64,000 nucleotides of DNA from JAOUJD01 sp963841815. GTDB taxonomy: Bacteria > Pseudomonadota > Gammaproteobacteria > Burkholderiales > Burkholderiaceae_F. The stretch spans positions 201,559-265,558 of the forward strand of contig CAWJEE010000011.1 in assembly GCA_963841815.1 (NCBI GenBank), given 5' to 3'. Each line of letters starts with the position of its first letter. Position 1 is the stretch's first letter. The notes under the pieces were generated by a model. It did no database searches and was not told the DNA's origin. It saw only the letters and a program-made list of their open reading frames with translations. Shown in pieces: positions 47,283-57,066 of this stretch. A program made the translations under genes and the position numbers.

Positions 47283-50140
47283 ATGCCCGACGAAACCAAG
47301 AAAACCGACGCCTCGAAGAAGCCCGCCGCTGATCCGGCGACGCGCAAGTACCCGCTCAACCTCCCGGACACCCCGTTCCCGATGCGGGGCGATCTCGCGA
47401 AGCGCGAGCCGCAGTGGATCAGGGACTGGGACGAACAGGGCATCTACCAGCAGATCCGGGCCGCGTCCGTGGGGCGCCGGAAGTGGATCCTGCACGACGG
47501 CCCGCCGTACGCGAACAACGACATCCACATCGGCCATGCCGTCAACAAGATCCTGAAGGACGTCGTCGTCAAGAGCCGCCAGATGGCCGGCTTCGACGCG
47601 CAGTACGTCCCGGGCTGGGACTGCCACGGCATGCCGATCGAGATCCAGATCGAGAAGAAGCACGGCAAGCATCTGCCCGCGCGCGAGGTGATCGCGAAGT
47701 CGCGCGCATGGGCCACCGAGCAGATCGAGCGGCAGAAGAAAGGACTTCAAGCGCCTCGGCGTCCTCGGCGAATGGGACCGCCCGTACACGACGATGAACT
47801 TCCGCAACGAGGCCGACGAGATCCGAGCGCTGGCGAAGATCATCGCCAAGGGCTTCGTCTTCCGCGGACTCAAGCCGGTGAACTGGTGCTTCGACTGCGG
47901 CTCGGCGCTGGCCGAGGCAGAGGTCGAGTACCAGGACAAGGTCGACCTGGCGATCGACGTCGCCTTCCCGCTGCGCGACGACGAGCGGACGAAGCTGGCC
48001 GAAGCGTTCGGCCTCGCGGCGCTGCCGCCGAAGCCGGTCGCCGCGGTCATCTGGACGACGACACCGTGGACGATTCCCGCGAACCAGGCGCTCAACATCC
48101 ATCCCGAGTTCAGCTACGACCTCGTCGACACCGAGCGCGGCCTGCTCGTGCTCGCCACCGAGCGCAAGGACGCGTGCCTCGCGACCTACAAGCTCGCCGG
48201 CGCCACGCTGGCGCAGACCCGCGGAGAGAAGCTGTCGCTGATGCGCTTCCGCCACCCGTTCTACGACCGCGATGCGCCGGTTTACCTCGGCGAGTACGTG
48301 ACGCTCGATACCGGCACCGGAATCGTCCACTCGTCGCCTGCCTACGGCGTCGAGGACTTCATCTCGTGCAAGGCGCACGGGATGACCGACGAGCAGATCC
48401 TGAACCCCGTGCAGGGCGACGGCATGTACGCGGAGTCGCTGCCGCTGTTCGGCGGGATGAAGATCTGGGATGCCAACCCGAAGATCGTCGATGTCATCCG
48501 GGAGCACGCCGCCCTGCTGCACGTCGAGAAGTTGCACGCACAGCTACATGCACTGCTGGCGCCACCGCACGCCGGTCATCTACCGCGCGACGTCGCAGTG
48601 GTTCGCCGGGATGGACATGCGGCCTGCGGACGGCGGCAAGACGCTGCGTGAACTCGCGCTGGCCGGCATCGACGCCACCGACTTCTATCCATCGTGGGGC
48701 AAGGCGCGCCTGCAGGGCATGATCGCGAACCGTCCCGACTGGACGCTGTCGCGCCAGCGGCAGTGGGGCACGCCGATGGCGTTCTTCGTGCACCGGAAGA
48801 CCGGAGAGCTGCATCCACGCACGCTCGACCTGCTGGAGGAGGTGGCGAAGCGCGTCGAGCGCGGCGGCATCGAGGCGTGGCAGGACCTCGACCCGCGCGA
48901 ACTGCTCGGCGCCGAGGCCGAGCACTATGTGAAGAACAAGGACACGCTCGACGTCTGGTTCGACTCCGGCACCACGCACGAGACCGTGCTCCGCGGCTCG
49001 CACGCCGCCGAGTCGCACTTTCCTGCCGAGATGTACCTCGAGGGCTCGGACCAGCACCGCGGCTGGTTCCACTCCTCGCTGCTCACGTCCTGCATGATGA
49101 ACGGCGTTCCTCCGTACAGGTCGCTGCTGACGCACGGCTTCGTCGTCGACGGCCAGGGCCGCAAGATGAGCAAGTCGCTCGGCAACGTGATCGCGCCGCA
49201 GAAGGTGGCCGATACGCTCGGCGCCGAGATCATCCGGCTGTGGGTGACCAGTACGGACTACTCGGGCGAGCTGTCGCTCTCCGACGAGATCCTGAAGCGC
49301 GTGGTCGAGGGCTACCGCCGCCTGCGCAACACGCTGCGCTTCCTGCTCGCGAACGTCAGCGATTTCGATCCTGCCCGGGACATGCTCCCGGTCGAGGAGT
49401 GGCTGGAGATCGACCGCTACGCGCTCGCGATGATGCGGCAGGTGTCGGCGAAGTCGCTGGCCGACTACGACCGTTACGAGTACCACCCGATCGTCTCCCG
49501 GCTGCAGACCTTCGCGTCGGAGGACCTCGGGGCGTTCTGGCTCGACATCCTGAAGGATCGCCTGTACACGACGCAGCCGCACTCTAAGGCGCGGCGCTCG
49601 GCGCAGTCGGCGCTGTACCTGATCACCGACGCGCTGCTGAAACTGATGGCCCCGCTGCTGTCGTTCACCGCCGAGGAAGCGTGGAAGGTGCTCAAGGCGC
49701 GCACCGGCGGGACGATATTCACGGAAACCTACGCGGCACTGCCGGAGGTGCCGGACGAAGCCGCGCTGGTCGAACGCTGGAGTGCGCTGCGTGCCATCCG
49801 GGCCGAGGTGCAGAAGCGCCTCGAGGAACTGCGCGAGAAGGGAGCGATCGGCTCGTCGCTGCAGGCCGACGTCGAGCTGCGCGCGGCCGGCGCAAAGGCC
49901 GCGCTGCTGCATTCGCTCGGGAACGATCTTCGTTTCGTCCTGATCACGTCGCAGGCGCGGGTGACGGCGGTCGCGTCCGAGGCGGAGGAGGGGGTCGTCG
50001 TCACGCCGTCGCGCGCGACCAAGTGCGAGCGCTGCTGGCACTGGCGGGACGACGTCGGCGTCGAGCGGGAACATCCCACGCTCTGCGGGCGCTGCGTGTC
50101 CAACCTGTTCGGAGCGGGCGAACCGCGAACGGTGGCCTGA
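47283..50140 (+). CDS. ileS: Isoleucyl-tRNA synthetase (two frameshifts)
   Basis: About 951 residues after repair. Class I HIGH motif in NNDIHIGHAVNKILKD. The editing domain has WTTTPWTIPANQALNIHP. KMSKS is in DGQGRKMSKSLGNVIAPQ. The zinc site is at the C-terminus (CERCWHW and CGRC). The first lesion near 47740 is one extra A in an A run between RQKK and DFKRLGVLGEW. The second near 48534 is one extra C between VEKL and THSYMHCWRHRTPV. Both fall in fully conserved sequence, so they are almost certainly errors. The stop overlaps the lspA start by one base (TGATG). Confidence 0.95.
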
Positions 50141-50634
50141 TGGCGGGCGCCGCCGGCCCCGTGCGCCGCATGCTCCCGTGGGTGGCCCTGGCCGCCGCGA
50201 TCGTGCTGATCGACCAGCTGACGAAACTCGCCATCGAGCGCGCGTTCGACTACGGCGATGTCCACCCGGTCACCGGGTTCTTCAACCTGGTGCTCACCTA
50301 CAACAAGGGGGCGGCGTTCTCGTTCCTGGCGTCGGCGTCCGGCTGGCAGAAGCACTTCCTCACCTTCATCGGAATCGGGGCTTCGCTGTTCATCCTTTAC
50401 CTGCTGGCCCGCCACGGGAGCCAGAAGCTGTTCTCCCTCGCGCTCGCGATGATTCTCGGCGGTGCGATCGGCAACGTGATCGACCGCCTGGCCTACGGCC
50501 ACGTGATCGACTTCCTCGACTTCCACGTCGGCGGCTGGCACTGGCCGGCCTTCAACATGGCCGACAGCGCGATCGTCGGCGGAGCGATCCTTCTGGTGGT
50601 CGATGAGCTGTGGCGGGTTCGTGGAGCAAAATAG
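50140..50634 (+). CDS. lspA: Lipoprotein signal peptidase
   Basis: Cleaves prolipoproteins before the lipidated Cys. 164 residues, four membrane helices. The catalytic Asp pair is in GAIGNVIDRLAYGHVIDFLD and FNMADSAIVGGAILL. Also VLTYNKGAAFSFLAS. The ATG overlaps the ileS stop, giving translational coupling. The stop is five bases before the coaBC start. Frame intact. Confidence 0.97.
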   Translation: MAGAAGPVRRMLPWVALAAAIVLIDQLTKLAIERAFDYGDVHPVTGFFNLVLTYNKGAAFSFLASASGWQKHFLTFIGIGASLFILYLLARHGSQKLFSLALAMILGGAIGNVIDRLAYGHVIDFLDFHVGGWHWPAFNMADSAIVGGAILLVVDELWRVRGAK

Positions 50635-50638
50635 CCGC

Positions 50639-51083
50639 ATGGAACTCTCCGGCAAGCACCTCGTCGTCGGCATGACCGGCGGAATCGCGGCCTACAAGGT
50701 CTGCGAGCTGGTGCGCCGGCTGCAGGACGCGGGCGCGACCATTCAGGTGGTGATGACGGACAGCGCGCAGAGGTTCGTCACGACGACGACCATGCAGGCG
50801 CTGAGCGGCCGGCCGGTGGCAACCGACCAGTGGGACGCGACCGGCGTCGACAACGCGATGCCGCACATCGCGCTCACGCGAACGGCCGACGCGATCGTCG
50901 TCGCGCCGGCGACCGCGCACTTCATGGCCAAGGTGGCGCACGGATTGGCCGACGACCTGCTGACCACGCTCGCGCTGGCTCGCGATCGCACGCGCACGGC
51001 ACTCCTGATCGCGCCGGCGATGAACGTCGAAATGTGGGAGAACCCGGCGACGCAACGCAACGCGGCGCAGTTTCGCGCGACGT
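50639..51083 (+). CDS. coaBC: Bifunctional phosphopantothenoylcysteine decarboxylase/ligase, N-terminal fragment
   Basis: CoA biosynthesis enzyme. Only the first 148 codons remain, covering most of the FMN-dependent decarboxylase (CoaC) domain: GKHLVVGMTGGIAAYKVCEL, the FMN region TRTADAIVVAPATAHFMAKV, and APAMNVEMWENPATQRN. After RNAAQFRA the sequence stops matching the family, with no ACGD Cys motif and no CoaB domain. This is where the actinobacterial segment begins. The gene is normally about 400 residues, so the truncation is due to the contig junction. Confidence 0.93.
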
Positions 51084-51388
51084 GGACGCACTCACCTGGC
51101 TGCACACCCGCCCCGACCACAGCGGGCTGGTGGTGTGGGCAGACGGGGTCCCCGAGACCTCGGGAAGGTGACCACGTGACGCGGAGTGTCGCCGGCTGAC
51201 CCCACCTCGCCGGACCACCCCTCCCTTCGCCCGGTATGTCGAATTCGCGCCGTGGGGGGGCCATCCCGAACGGCTGCTCGCCGCCTCGGGTTCCCGCATT
51301 TTCGGCACACGCGTCCGCGTTTACGTGTTCGATATCCGGGTGGGGCGCCCGCACAAAGGGCCGGGACGCGGGGCGCGGGGAGGCGTGC
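51075..51388. other. Chimera junction 1 (betaproteobacterial to actinobacterial) and leader
   Basis: Homology to coaBC is lost at 51,075-51,090. The next 80 bases can be read as the end of a foreign ORF (ALTWLHTRPDHSGLVVWADG, stop at 51,171) that I do not recognise. From 51,172 to 51,388 I see no gene. This spacer leads into the response regulator at 51,389 and should hold its promoter, but no clear -10/-35 pair is visible. Confidence 0.8.
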
Positions 51389-51734
51389 ATGGCTCGCATT
51401 GTCGTGGCGGACAACGATCTCGACGCGCTCGACCTCGCCCTGACCGACCTCCGGTTGGAAGGCCATGAGGTGCACGGGGCGCTCGACGCGGCTGACGCGG
51501 AGGCACTCGTGGGCACGGTCTCCCCCGATGCGGTCGTCCTCGACTACCGGATGCCCCCGGCATCACCGGGCTGGAGCTCGCGGAGCGTCTCGTGGCCGAG
51601 GATCCGGACCTGCGCGTCGTCATCTACAGCAACTACCAGCGGGTGGAGCTGCGGGCCCGGGCGGCGAAGATCGGCGTGCCGTTCCTGGCCGACGGAAACC
51701 TTCGTGCCCTGGGGCGGCGGTGCTGCCGGGGTGA
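51389..51734 (+). CDS. Stand-alone receiver-domain response regulator (two frameshifts)
   Basis: About 113 residues after repair, one REC domain and no output domain. Acidic pair in RIVVADNDLDALDLALTDL; phospho-acceptor Asp in DAVVLDYRMP; the Ser/Thr switch in LRVVIYSNYQR. The usual C-terminal Lys (KP) is replaced by PFLADGNLRAL. Extra C bases near 51,556 (RMP to GITGLELAERL) and extra G bases near 51,712 break the frame. The stop overlaps the GTG of the next kinase gene (GTGA), so they are coupled. Confidence 0.8.
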
Positions 51735-53602
51735 GCGCGCAGCCACGCGTCGAGAACCGGTGGGTAGGGCCGGCCGCCATCCTGGCGATCGCCCTGCTGG
51801 CGGCCGTCGCCGTCATCCTGGTCGCCCGTGAACAGGTGGGTCTGGAGGCAGGGCGCGAGGCTCGAGCAGCAGCGGCCGATGCGGTTGCCCCCGTCGCCGA
51901 CGCGATCCGCACCGAGATGAGCGACGCCGCCTCGGGATCGGCCGCCGGGTCGCGGCTGGTGGTCCCCACCGGCGACACCACCTCCGCCGGCGTCCCGCGC
52001 GCGATGGCCACTCGCGCGCGTGACTCAGGTGTCCCCGTGCTCGGGGACTCGGGCAACGGGGTCGTGGTGGTGGCGACCTACGACACCCCGTCTGTCCCGG
52101 CGACGGTCGAGGAACGCCGTGCGCACGTCACCGGTCTTCGCGTCGTGCCGCTGGACCTGGGATCGACGCTGAATGACCTGCAGCCCTCACGTGGCGGGAT
52201 CTCGCTCGCCGGACCGGAACGAGTCGTCCAGGCCCTCCCCGGCCCGCGACCGTCGGGCCGGGCGGCACAGTACGCCGTGAAGCTGGCACCCGGACCAGCG
52301 CCGGAATGGACGGTGACCCTTGGGCAGGATCTCCTCCCGTTCCGGCAACGGCGTGGCTGATCGCCCTGGGGCTCCTCCTCACCGGTCCGGCGCCGCCGCG
52401 TGGCTCGTTCGCCGTGACGACCGGTACAGACGAAGTCAGCAGGAGCTCGTGCGGTTGCAGGAGACGAGCGCCACGACGGCAGCCTTGGCCACCGTCGCCC
52501 AGCACAGCCTGGACCTCGCCGACCTGCTGCCGGCGCTCACGAGCGAGCTCGCGACAGCGCTGGGCCTCCAGGGCCTGTCGTTGGGCGCGCCGTACGCGGA
52601 TGGCGAACGGCAGTTCTTCGCCTGGGGTGTGCGTCCGGCTGCCGTCCCCGCCTCCGCCGTGATGCCCGACAGGGTGCTGGCCGGGGAGTCACTGTGCCTG
52701 ATCCTGGGACGGGGCGGCCGGACGGTGGCGAGGCTGAGGGTGGTTGCCGGACGCGACCTGGACAGCCACGACCTGGGCGCGCTGGGGTCCGCCACCGAGG
52801 TGTTGACCTCGGCGCTGGCGAACGCGGAGACCTTTGCCCAGCAGCGCGACCTGCTGGAACGGATGAGGTCCGTGGACGAGCTGAAGACGGTGTTCCTCGC
52901 GACGGCGTCGCACGAGCTGCGGACACCGGTCGGTGCGATCACCGGCTACGCGCAGCTCCTCGCCACCAGCTGGGACACCCTCGGCTCCGAGGAAGGACGC
53001 ATGTTCGCGGAGCAGATCGACAGCAATGCCCAACGCCTCGGCACGCTGGTCGAGGACCTCTGGACTTCTCGCGCCTCGAGCGCGGGGCCGGGCTGGTGGC
53101 AGCCGACTCGGTCCTGGATCTCGGCGAGGTCGCAGTGAGCCGCATCCTCGACGAGCAGCCCGACCTGGCTGCCGACCACCAGCTGCGCCACCAGACGGAC
53201 CTCGGCCTGGGTGTCGCTGGTTCGGTGCAGGCAGTGGAGCGTGTCGTGTCCAACCTGGTGGGCGACGCGGCGAAGTACTCGCCCTCCGGCACGGTCATTC
53301 GCGTCACCGTCGCGGAGCGGCGTGGGTGCGTGGAGCTCGCGGTCGAGGACGAGGGCCCGGGCGTACCGGAGGCCGAGCGCGAGCAGGTCTTCACCCGCTT
53401 CTTCCGTGGGCGGGGGGACTCCGTCGTCGCCACGCGCGGGGCTGGGCTGGGACTCGCCATCGTCAGCGAGTTCGCGGCCACCATGGGTGGTCAGGTGTCC
53501 GTCACCTCAGCCCAGGGCGGCGGCGCGCGCTTCGTCGTCTCCTACCCTCTGGCCGGCCGGCCGGAAGCCAGCGTCGAAGGAGCATCTGATGTCCGTACGT
53601 GA
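51731..53602 (+). CDS. Membrane sensor histidine kinase with GAF domain (three frameshifts)
   Basis: About 622 residues after repair. The first helix is ILAIALLAAVAVILVA. An extracytoplasmic sensor (SDAASGSAAGSRLVVPTGD onward) follows, then a second helix near 52,360 and a GAF-like domain (TVAQHSLDLADLLPALTSEL). HisKA: FLATASHELRTPVGAITGYA. ATPase: N-box VERVVSNLVGDAAKYSPSG, G1 VEDEGPGVPEAE, F TRFFRGRGD, G2 RGAGLGLAIVSEFA. The N-box second Asn is Asp here. Breaks are near 52,325, 52,385 and 53,065. It overlaps the next kinase gene by 14 bases. Signal unknown. Confidence 0.85.
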
Positions 53603-55210
53603 TCGTCTCAGTCCCGCGGTCGCCGGCGCTGCCGTGCTCCTGGTCGCCCTGATGGTGGTCGCGCTGCTCCGCTCCGCGGCCAACGAAGGCGCCGACACGC
53701 TGGAGAAGGCCAAGGTCGCCCAGGTGCGCACCACCGCCGACAGCTTCAACGCCCGGGTCGAGTCCAGCATCTCCTCGCTCGGCGGGCTCGGCAGCCGACC
53801 CTGGGAGCTGACGCCACGGAGTGCCGTCGATCGGGCGACGCTGAAGACCTTCGCCATCGACCCGGACGCACTGTCCGGCACCTTCCTCGTCGATGGTCGC
53901 GACCCGTGACCAACGGCGTGCTCCTGCGCCCGGGCATGCTCGGCTCGAAGTTCGACCCGCCCGGGTGGAAGAAGGCCAAGGCCGCGCTTGCCTCGTCGCC
54001 GGCCGTCGTCCTTCCCGTGACCCGCTCCGGTGTGACGACCGAGCTGCCGAGCTATGCCTTTGCCGTCCATCCGCGGCAGCACGCCCACCAGCGTGCGCGG
54101 CGCCTTCGTCTTCGAGCAGGCCCTGACCAACGACTCGCCCTTCAGCCAGGGGATCCGGGGTCTGGCCGGCGGCCGGAACTCCTCGGCGACCTGGCGGTTC
54201 CTGGACAGCAACGGTGCTGTGGTCGCCTCCACCCTCAGCACCGGGCTGGGAGTCACCGGTCCCCGACTCACGTCTGCGCGCTCTCCCCGAGGGTCTGCAC
54301 CAGGTCGGCGACGACCTCGTCGTCAGCGCCGACGTCCCCGTCGTCGGGTGGCACGTCGTGTTCACCCAGAACCGATCGGAGTTCGTGGGAACCACTGGCA
54401 GGGCCACTGCAGTCGGCCGGACTCATCCTCGTCCTGCTGCTCCTCGCCGTCGGCCTCACCCTGACGGTCGTCCTCGCGCGGCGACTGCGCCAGTCCCGGG
54501 AGCAGGCGGCCCGGCTGCGCGAGCTGAACCGGTCCCAGGACGAGTTCATCTCGGTCGTCTCCCACGAGCTCCGCACGCCGGTGTCCGGGGTGCTCGGTTT
54601 CCTCCAGACGAGCCTCGACCACTGGGAGGTCATGAGTGACGAGGATCGGCACAGCGCCGTACGCCGCGCCTTCACCAACGCGCGCCGCCTCCAGGCGATG
54701 ACCCGTGACGTCCTCGACACCGAGAGCATCGAGTCAGGTCGGTTCGGTTACGTCCGGCACCCGATCGACCTGGCCGACGAGGTCCGGACGGCAGTGGACG
54801 CCTTCAGCAGCGGCATGGACGGTGGCGTGGTGCTCACGGTGCCCGATACACCGGTGATGCTGGACGGCGATCCTGACCGCATCCAGCAGGTCCTCGCGAA
54901 CCTCCTCGACAACGCCCGCAAGAACGCACCCTCGGAGATGCCCATCGAGGTCTCCCTGGAGCAGACCGAGAACGTGGCTCGCCTCGTCGTCGAGGACCAC
55001 GGACCCGGGATCGACCCCGACCAGGTCGAGCGCATCTTCGACAAGTTCGTGCGCGGCCGCACCGGCACGGTGACCGGGACCGGTCTCGGCCTCTACATCT
55101 CGAGGCGGATCGTCGATGCCCATGAGGGTCGCATCTGGGCGGAGAGCCGCCCGGGAGATTCGACGAGGTTCATTGTCGAACTGCCCTGCCAGGCCCTGGT
55201 GACGAACTAG
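53589..55210 (+). CDS. Second membrane sensor histidine kinase (four or five frameshifts)
   Basis: About 538 residues after repair. N-terminal helix SPAVAGAAVLLVALMVVALL, then an extracytoplasmic sensor region of about 250 residues (TTADSFNARVESSISSLGGL; FVFEQALTNDSPFSQGIRGL), probably a Cache-like fold. The second helix is SAGLILVLLLLAVGLTLTVV. HisKA: FISVVSHELRTPVSGVLGFL. ATPase: LANLLDNARKNAP, VEDHGPGIDPDQ, GTGLGLYISRRIVDAHEG. Breaks near 53,905, 54,075, 54,285 and 54,385; the catalytic half (54,400-55,210) is intact. Followed 11 bases later by a receiver gene. Confidence 0.86.
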
Positions 55211-55221
55211 GATCCGGCACC

Positions 55222-55623
55222 ATGACAGTCACCGAGCAGGTCGCGATCACACAGAGCGTCTTCGTAGTGGACGACGAGCCGGAGATGCGGCTGCTCGCCC
55301 GGGTCTTCCTGGAGAGGGGTGGGTTCAAGGTCGTCGACGAGGCCGCGGACGGCCCCCAGGCCCTGGAGCGGTTCACCGATCTCAACCCGCCACCGATCCC
55401 GGCAGTCGTGCTCCTCGACAACCGCATGCCGGGCCTCACCGGCCTCGAGGTGGCGGAGCGGATGCTGTCCCAGCACCCCACACAGGTGATCGTCCTCTTC
55501 TCGGCCCATCTCGACGATGCGGTGCGAGAGAAGGCGCGCAGCATCGGAATCGCCGCGTGCGCGTCGAAGATGCAGGCGTCGCGCCTTCCCGAGATCATCC
55601 GGAACCTCCTGCAGCAGGGGTGA
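55222..55623 (+). CDS. Stand-alone receiver-domain response regulator
   Basis: 133 residues, a single REC domain. Acidic pair in SVFVVDDEPEMRLLARVFLE; phospho-acceptor Asp in AVVLLDNRMPGLTGLEVAER; Ser in IVLFSAHLDDAVRE; Lys in ACASKMQASRLPEII. It is 11 bases after the second kinase, in the same unit. No DNA-binding or enzymatic output domain, so it probably passes phosphate to another protein. Intact frame. Confidence 0.9.
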   Translation: MTVTEQVAITQSVFVVDDEPEMRLLARVFLERGGFKVVDEAADGPQALERFTDLNPPPIPAVVLLDNRMPGLTGLEVAERMLSQHPTQVIVLFSAHLDDAVREKARSIGIAACASKMQASRLPEIIRNLLQQG

Positions 55624-55629
55624 ACCGTC

Positions 55630-56041
55630 CTACGGCCCGTCCTCGCCGCGACCGCCGTCCAGGATCTCGCGCAGCTGGGCGGGAACGAGGTCCATGTGGT
55701 CGCCCTTGCGCAGAAATCCGTGTGCACCCAACGCCATGCTCTGTTTGGCCGCAAGGCTCGAGGTGTCCCACGAGGACAGCATGACCACCACAGCCGAGGG
55801 GACCTGCTGCCGGATCAGCTTGAGGGCCTGGACCCCGTCCATGACCGGCATCATGATGTCGAGCAGCACGAGATCGGGACGATGCGCCAGCACGGCAGTC
55901 ACGGCCCGTTTGGCCGTTCTCGGCCTCGCCGACCACGGTGAAGTGACCCGTACGCTCCAGCGACACCCGCAGGAGCATGCGCAGGTCCTCGACGTCGTCG
56001 ACGACGACGACGCGCACACGAGCAGGCGTCGGGGAGCTCAT
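55630..56041 (-). CDS. Convergent stand-alone receiver-domain response regulator (one frameshift near 55,920)
   Basis: About 136 residues after repair. Acidic pair in VRVVVVDDVEDLRMLLRVSL; phospho-acceptor Asp in DLVLLDIMMPVMDGVQALK; Ser/Thr in VVMLSSWDTSSLAAK; Lys in HGFLRKGDHMDLVP. The C-terminus ends after LDGGRGEDGP with no output domain. The span is one base over a multiple of three. It ends six bases from the convergent receiver at 55,222. Upstream of its start are a 10-bp inverted repeat and an 11-bp direct-repeat array. Confidence 0.84.
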
Positions 56042-56113
56042 AGCGTCAAGTCCTCTGGGGCAGGAGAGCGGATCGCCGCAAGGTGGGCTGCGACGGCGTG
56101 CTGACACGCCAGT

Positions 56114-56157
56114 GAGAGCCAGCCGGATCGGGTCCGGGTCACGACCAGCTGGCTCTC
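56114..56157. repeat. 10-bp perfect inverted repeat
   Basis: GAGAGCCAGC (56114-56123) and GCTGGCTCTC (56148-56157) with a 24-base loop. It lies 73 bases upstream of the minus-strand receiver start. Could be an operator or an mRNA hairpin. Confidence 0.6.
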
Positions 56158-56173
56158 GACAAGAGGCTAGACA

Positions 56174-56205
56174 CAGGAACTGAACAGGAACTGAGCAGGA
56201 ACTGG
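56174..56205. repeat. Three direct repeats, period 11 bp
   Basis: CAGGAACTGA at 56174-56183 and 56185-56194, and CAGGAACTGG at 56196-56205. On the minus strand it reads as CAGTTCCTG repeated every 11 bases. Located between the receiver gene at 55,630-56,041 and the DUF6529-like gene. An 11-base period is typical of OmpR/PhoP-type regulator sites. Confidence 0.75.
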
Positions 56206-56235
56206 GAAAGGATCAAGGAACGTCCTGTGCCGCGA

Positions 56236-56805
56236 TCAGTAGCCACCGCTGCTCGGCCAGCCCTTCTCGCTGAGGTACCACCCGGCTGAGGTCAGCACGG
56301 CGGCGATGAGCACGGCGAACAGCAGACCGCCGGCCACCGGAAGGAACCAGCCTGGCGCGCGCCGGGACCGGACGGCGGTCACCTTCACCACGACGGCGCC
56401 GAAGACCGCACACCCGAGGACGCCGTGCACGACCGTCCGGACCGGCACCTTCGTGCCGTCGTGGAACCGTCCGGTCTCGAGGCCGAGCGCCCACAGACAG
56501 TGGTAGCCGACGAACACCGCGAGCAGCAGCGCCACGGTTCCGGAGATGCGATGTGCCGCGCCCAGCCACGACGGTGGCCGGACGCCCAGCTTGCCGTACA
56601 GCCACAGTGCCCCCACCAGCTGCAGGACCGCGAGGATCGCGATCACCACCGTGAGCACGACCTTCATGTCGATGACGGTGCGGAACCCCAGCGTCGTCGT
56701 CCCGTCGAGCGTCGGGTCGTGCACCTTCCCCACCACGCCGAGGAGGACGGCGACGACCGCACCGGCCGCGCGACGGCGCGGAGGGTCTCGCGGGAACGCA
56801 TCATC
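56236..56805 (-). CDS. Four-helix membrane protein, DUF6529-like (one frameshift near 56,770)
   Basis: About 188 residues after repair. The start MMRSRETLRAV at 56,805 is followed by a break and then GAVVAVLLGVVGKVHDPTLD. Four hydrophobic helices: VVLTVVIAILAVLQLVGALW, ISGTVALLLAVFVGYHCLWA, VHGVLGCAVFGAVVVKVTAV, FLPVAGGLLFAVLIAAVLTS. His residues in helices 2 and 3 suggest a cytochrome-b561-like haem site. The C-terminus is AGWYLSEKGWPSSGGY. Actinobacterial in style. Function unknown. Confidence 0.72.
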   Translation of the reverse strand, partial: DDAFPRDPPRRRAAGAVVAVLLGVVGKVHDPTLDGTTTLGFRTVIDMKVVLTVVIAILAVLQLVGALWLYGKLGVRPPSWLGAAHRISGTVALLLAVFVGYHCLWALGLETGRFHDGTKVPVRTVVHGVLGCAVFGAVVVKVTAVRSRRAPGWFLPVAGGLLFAVLIAAVLTSAGWYLSEKGWPSSGGY

Positions 56806-56815
56806 GATCTTTCCT

Positions 56816-57005
56816 TACCGGGCCCGGGCGAGGGCACCAGGGAAATCGCCGCCCCGTCGCCCTGCACCACCTGCACGGCGGGGGAGCGGGGACGGGCCTC
56901 GGCGATCGCCCGGCTCATGGCTCCCGGGTCGGGCACCAGGGCGTTCAGGAGGAAGGCGCCCTCCAGGGCGAGGGCGAAGGCGACGAGGGCGGTGGGCTTC
57001 CACAT
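56816..57005 (-). CDS. Short signal-peptide-like ORF next to a probable junction
   Basis: From the ATG at 57,005, with GGAGGT 8-13 bases upstream: MWKPTALVAFALALEGAFLL, then a possible mature part ending SLVPSPGPG. The frame runs on into the start region of the membrane protein below without a natural stop, which suggests that the gene is truncated at about 56,815. I do not recognise it. Confidence 0.4.
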
Positions 57006-57066
57006 GGTGAACCTCCAGGTCCACCTCCCTACGCGGCCGCCGGCCGCCTATTTCGGGCAGGGCCAA

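Noticed and set aside
47735..47745. Programmed ribosomal frameshift in ileS
   Set aside because: There is an A run, but no family precedent, no stimulatory hairpin seen, and similar lesions occur in dozens of unrelated genes of the window.
47283..50140. ileS, katG and rhlE as pseudogenes
   Set aside because: Each has only single-base indels inside otherwise perfectly conserved sequence, and ileS is essential. Read or assembly error explains them better.
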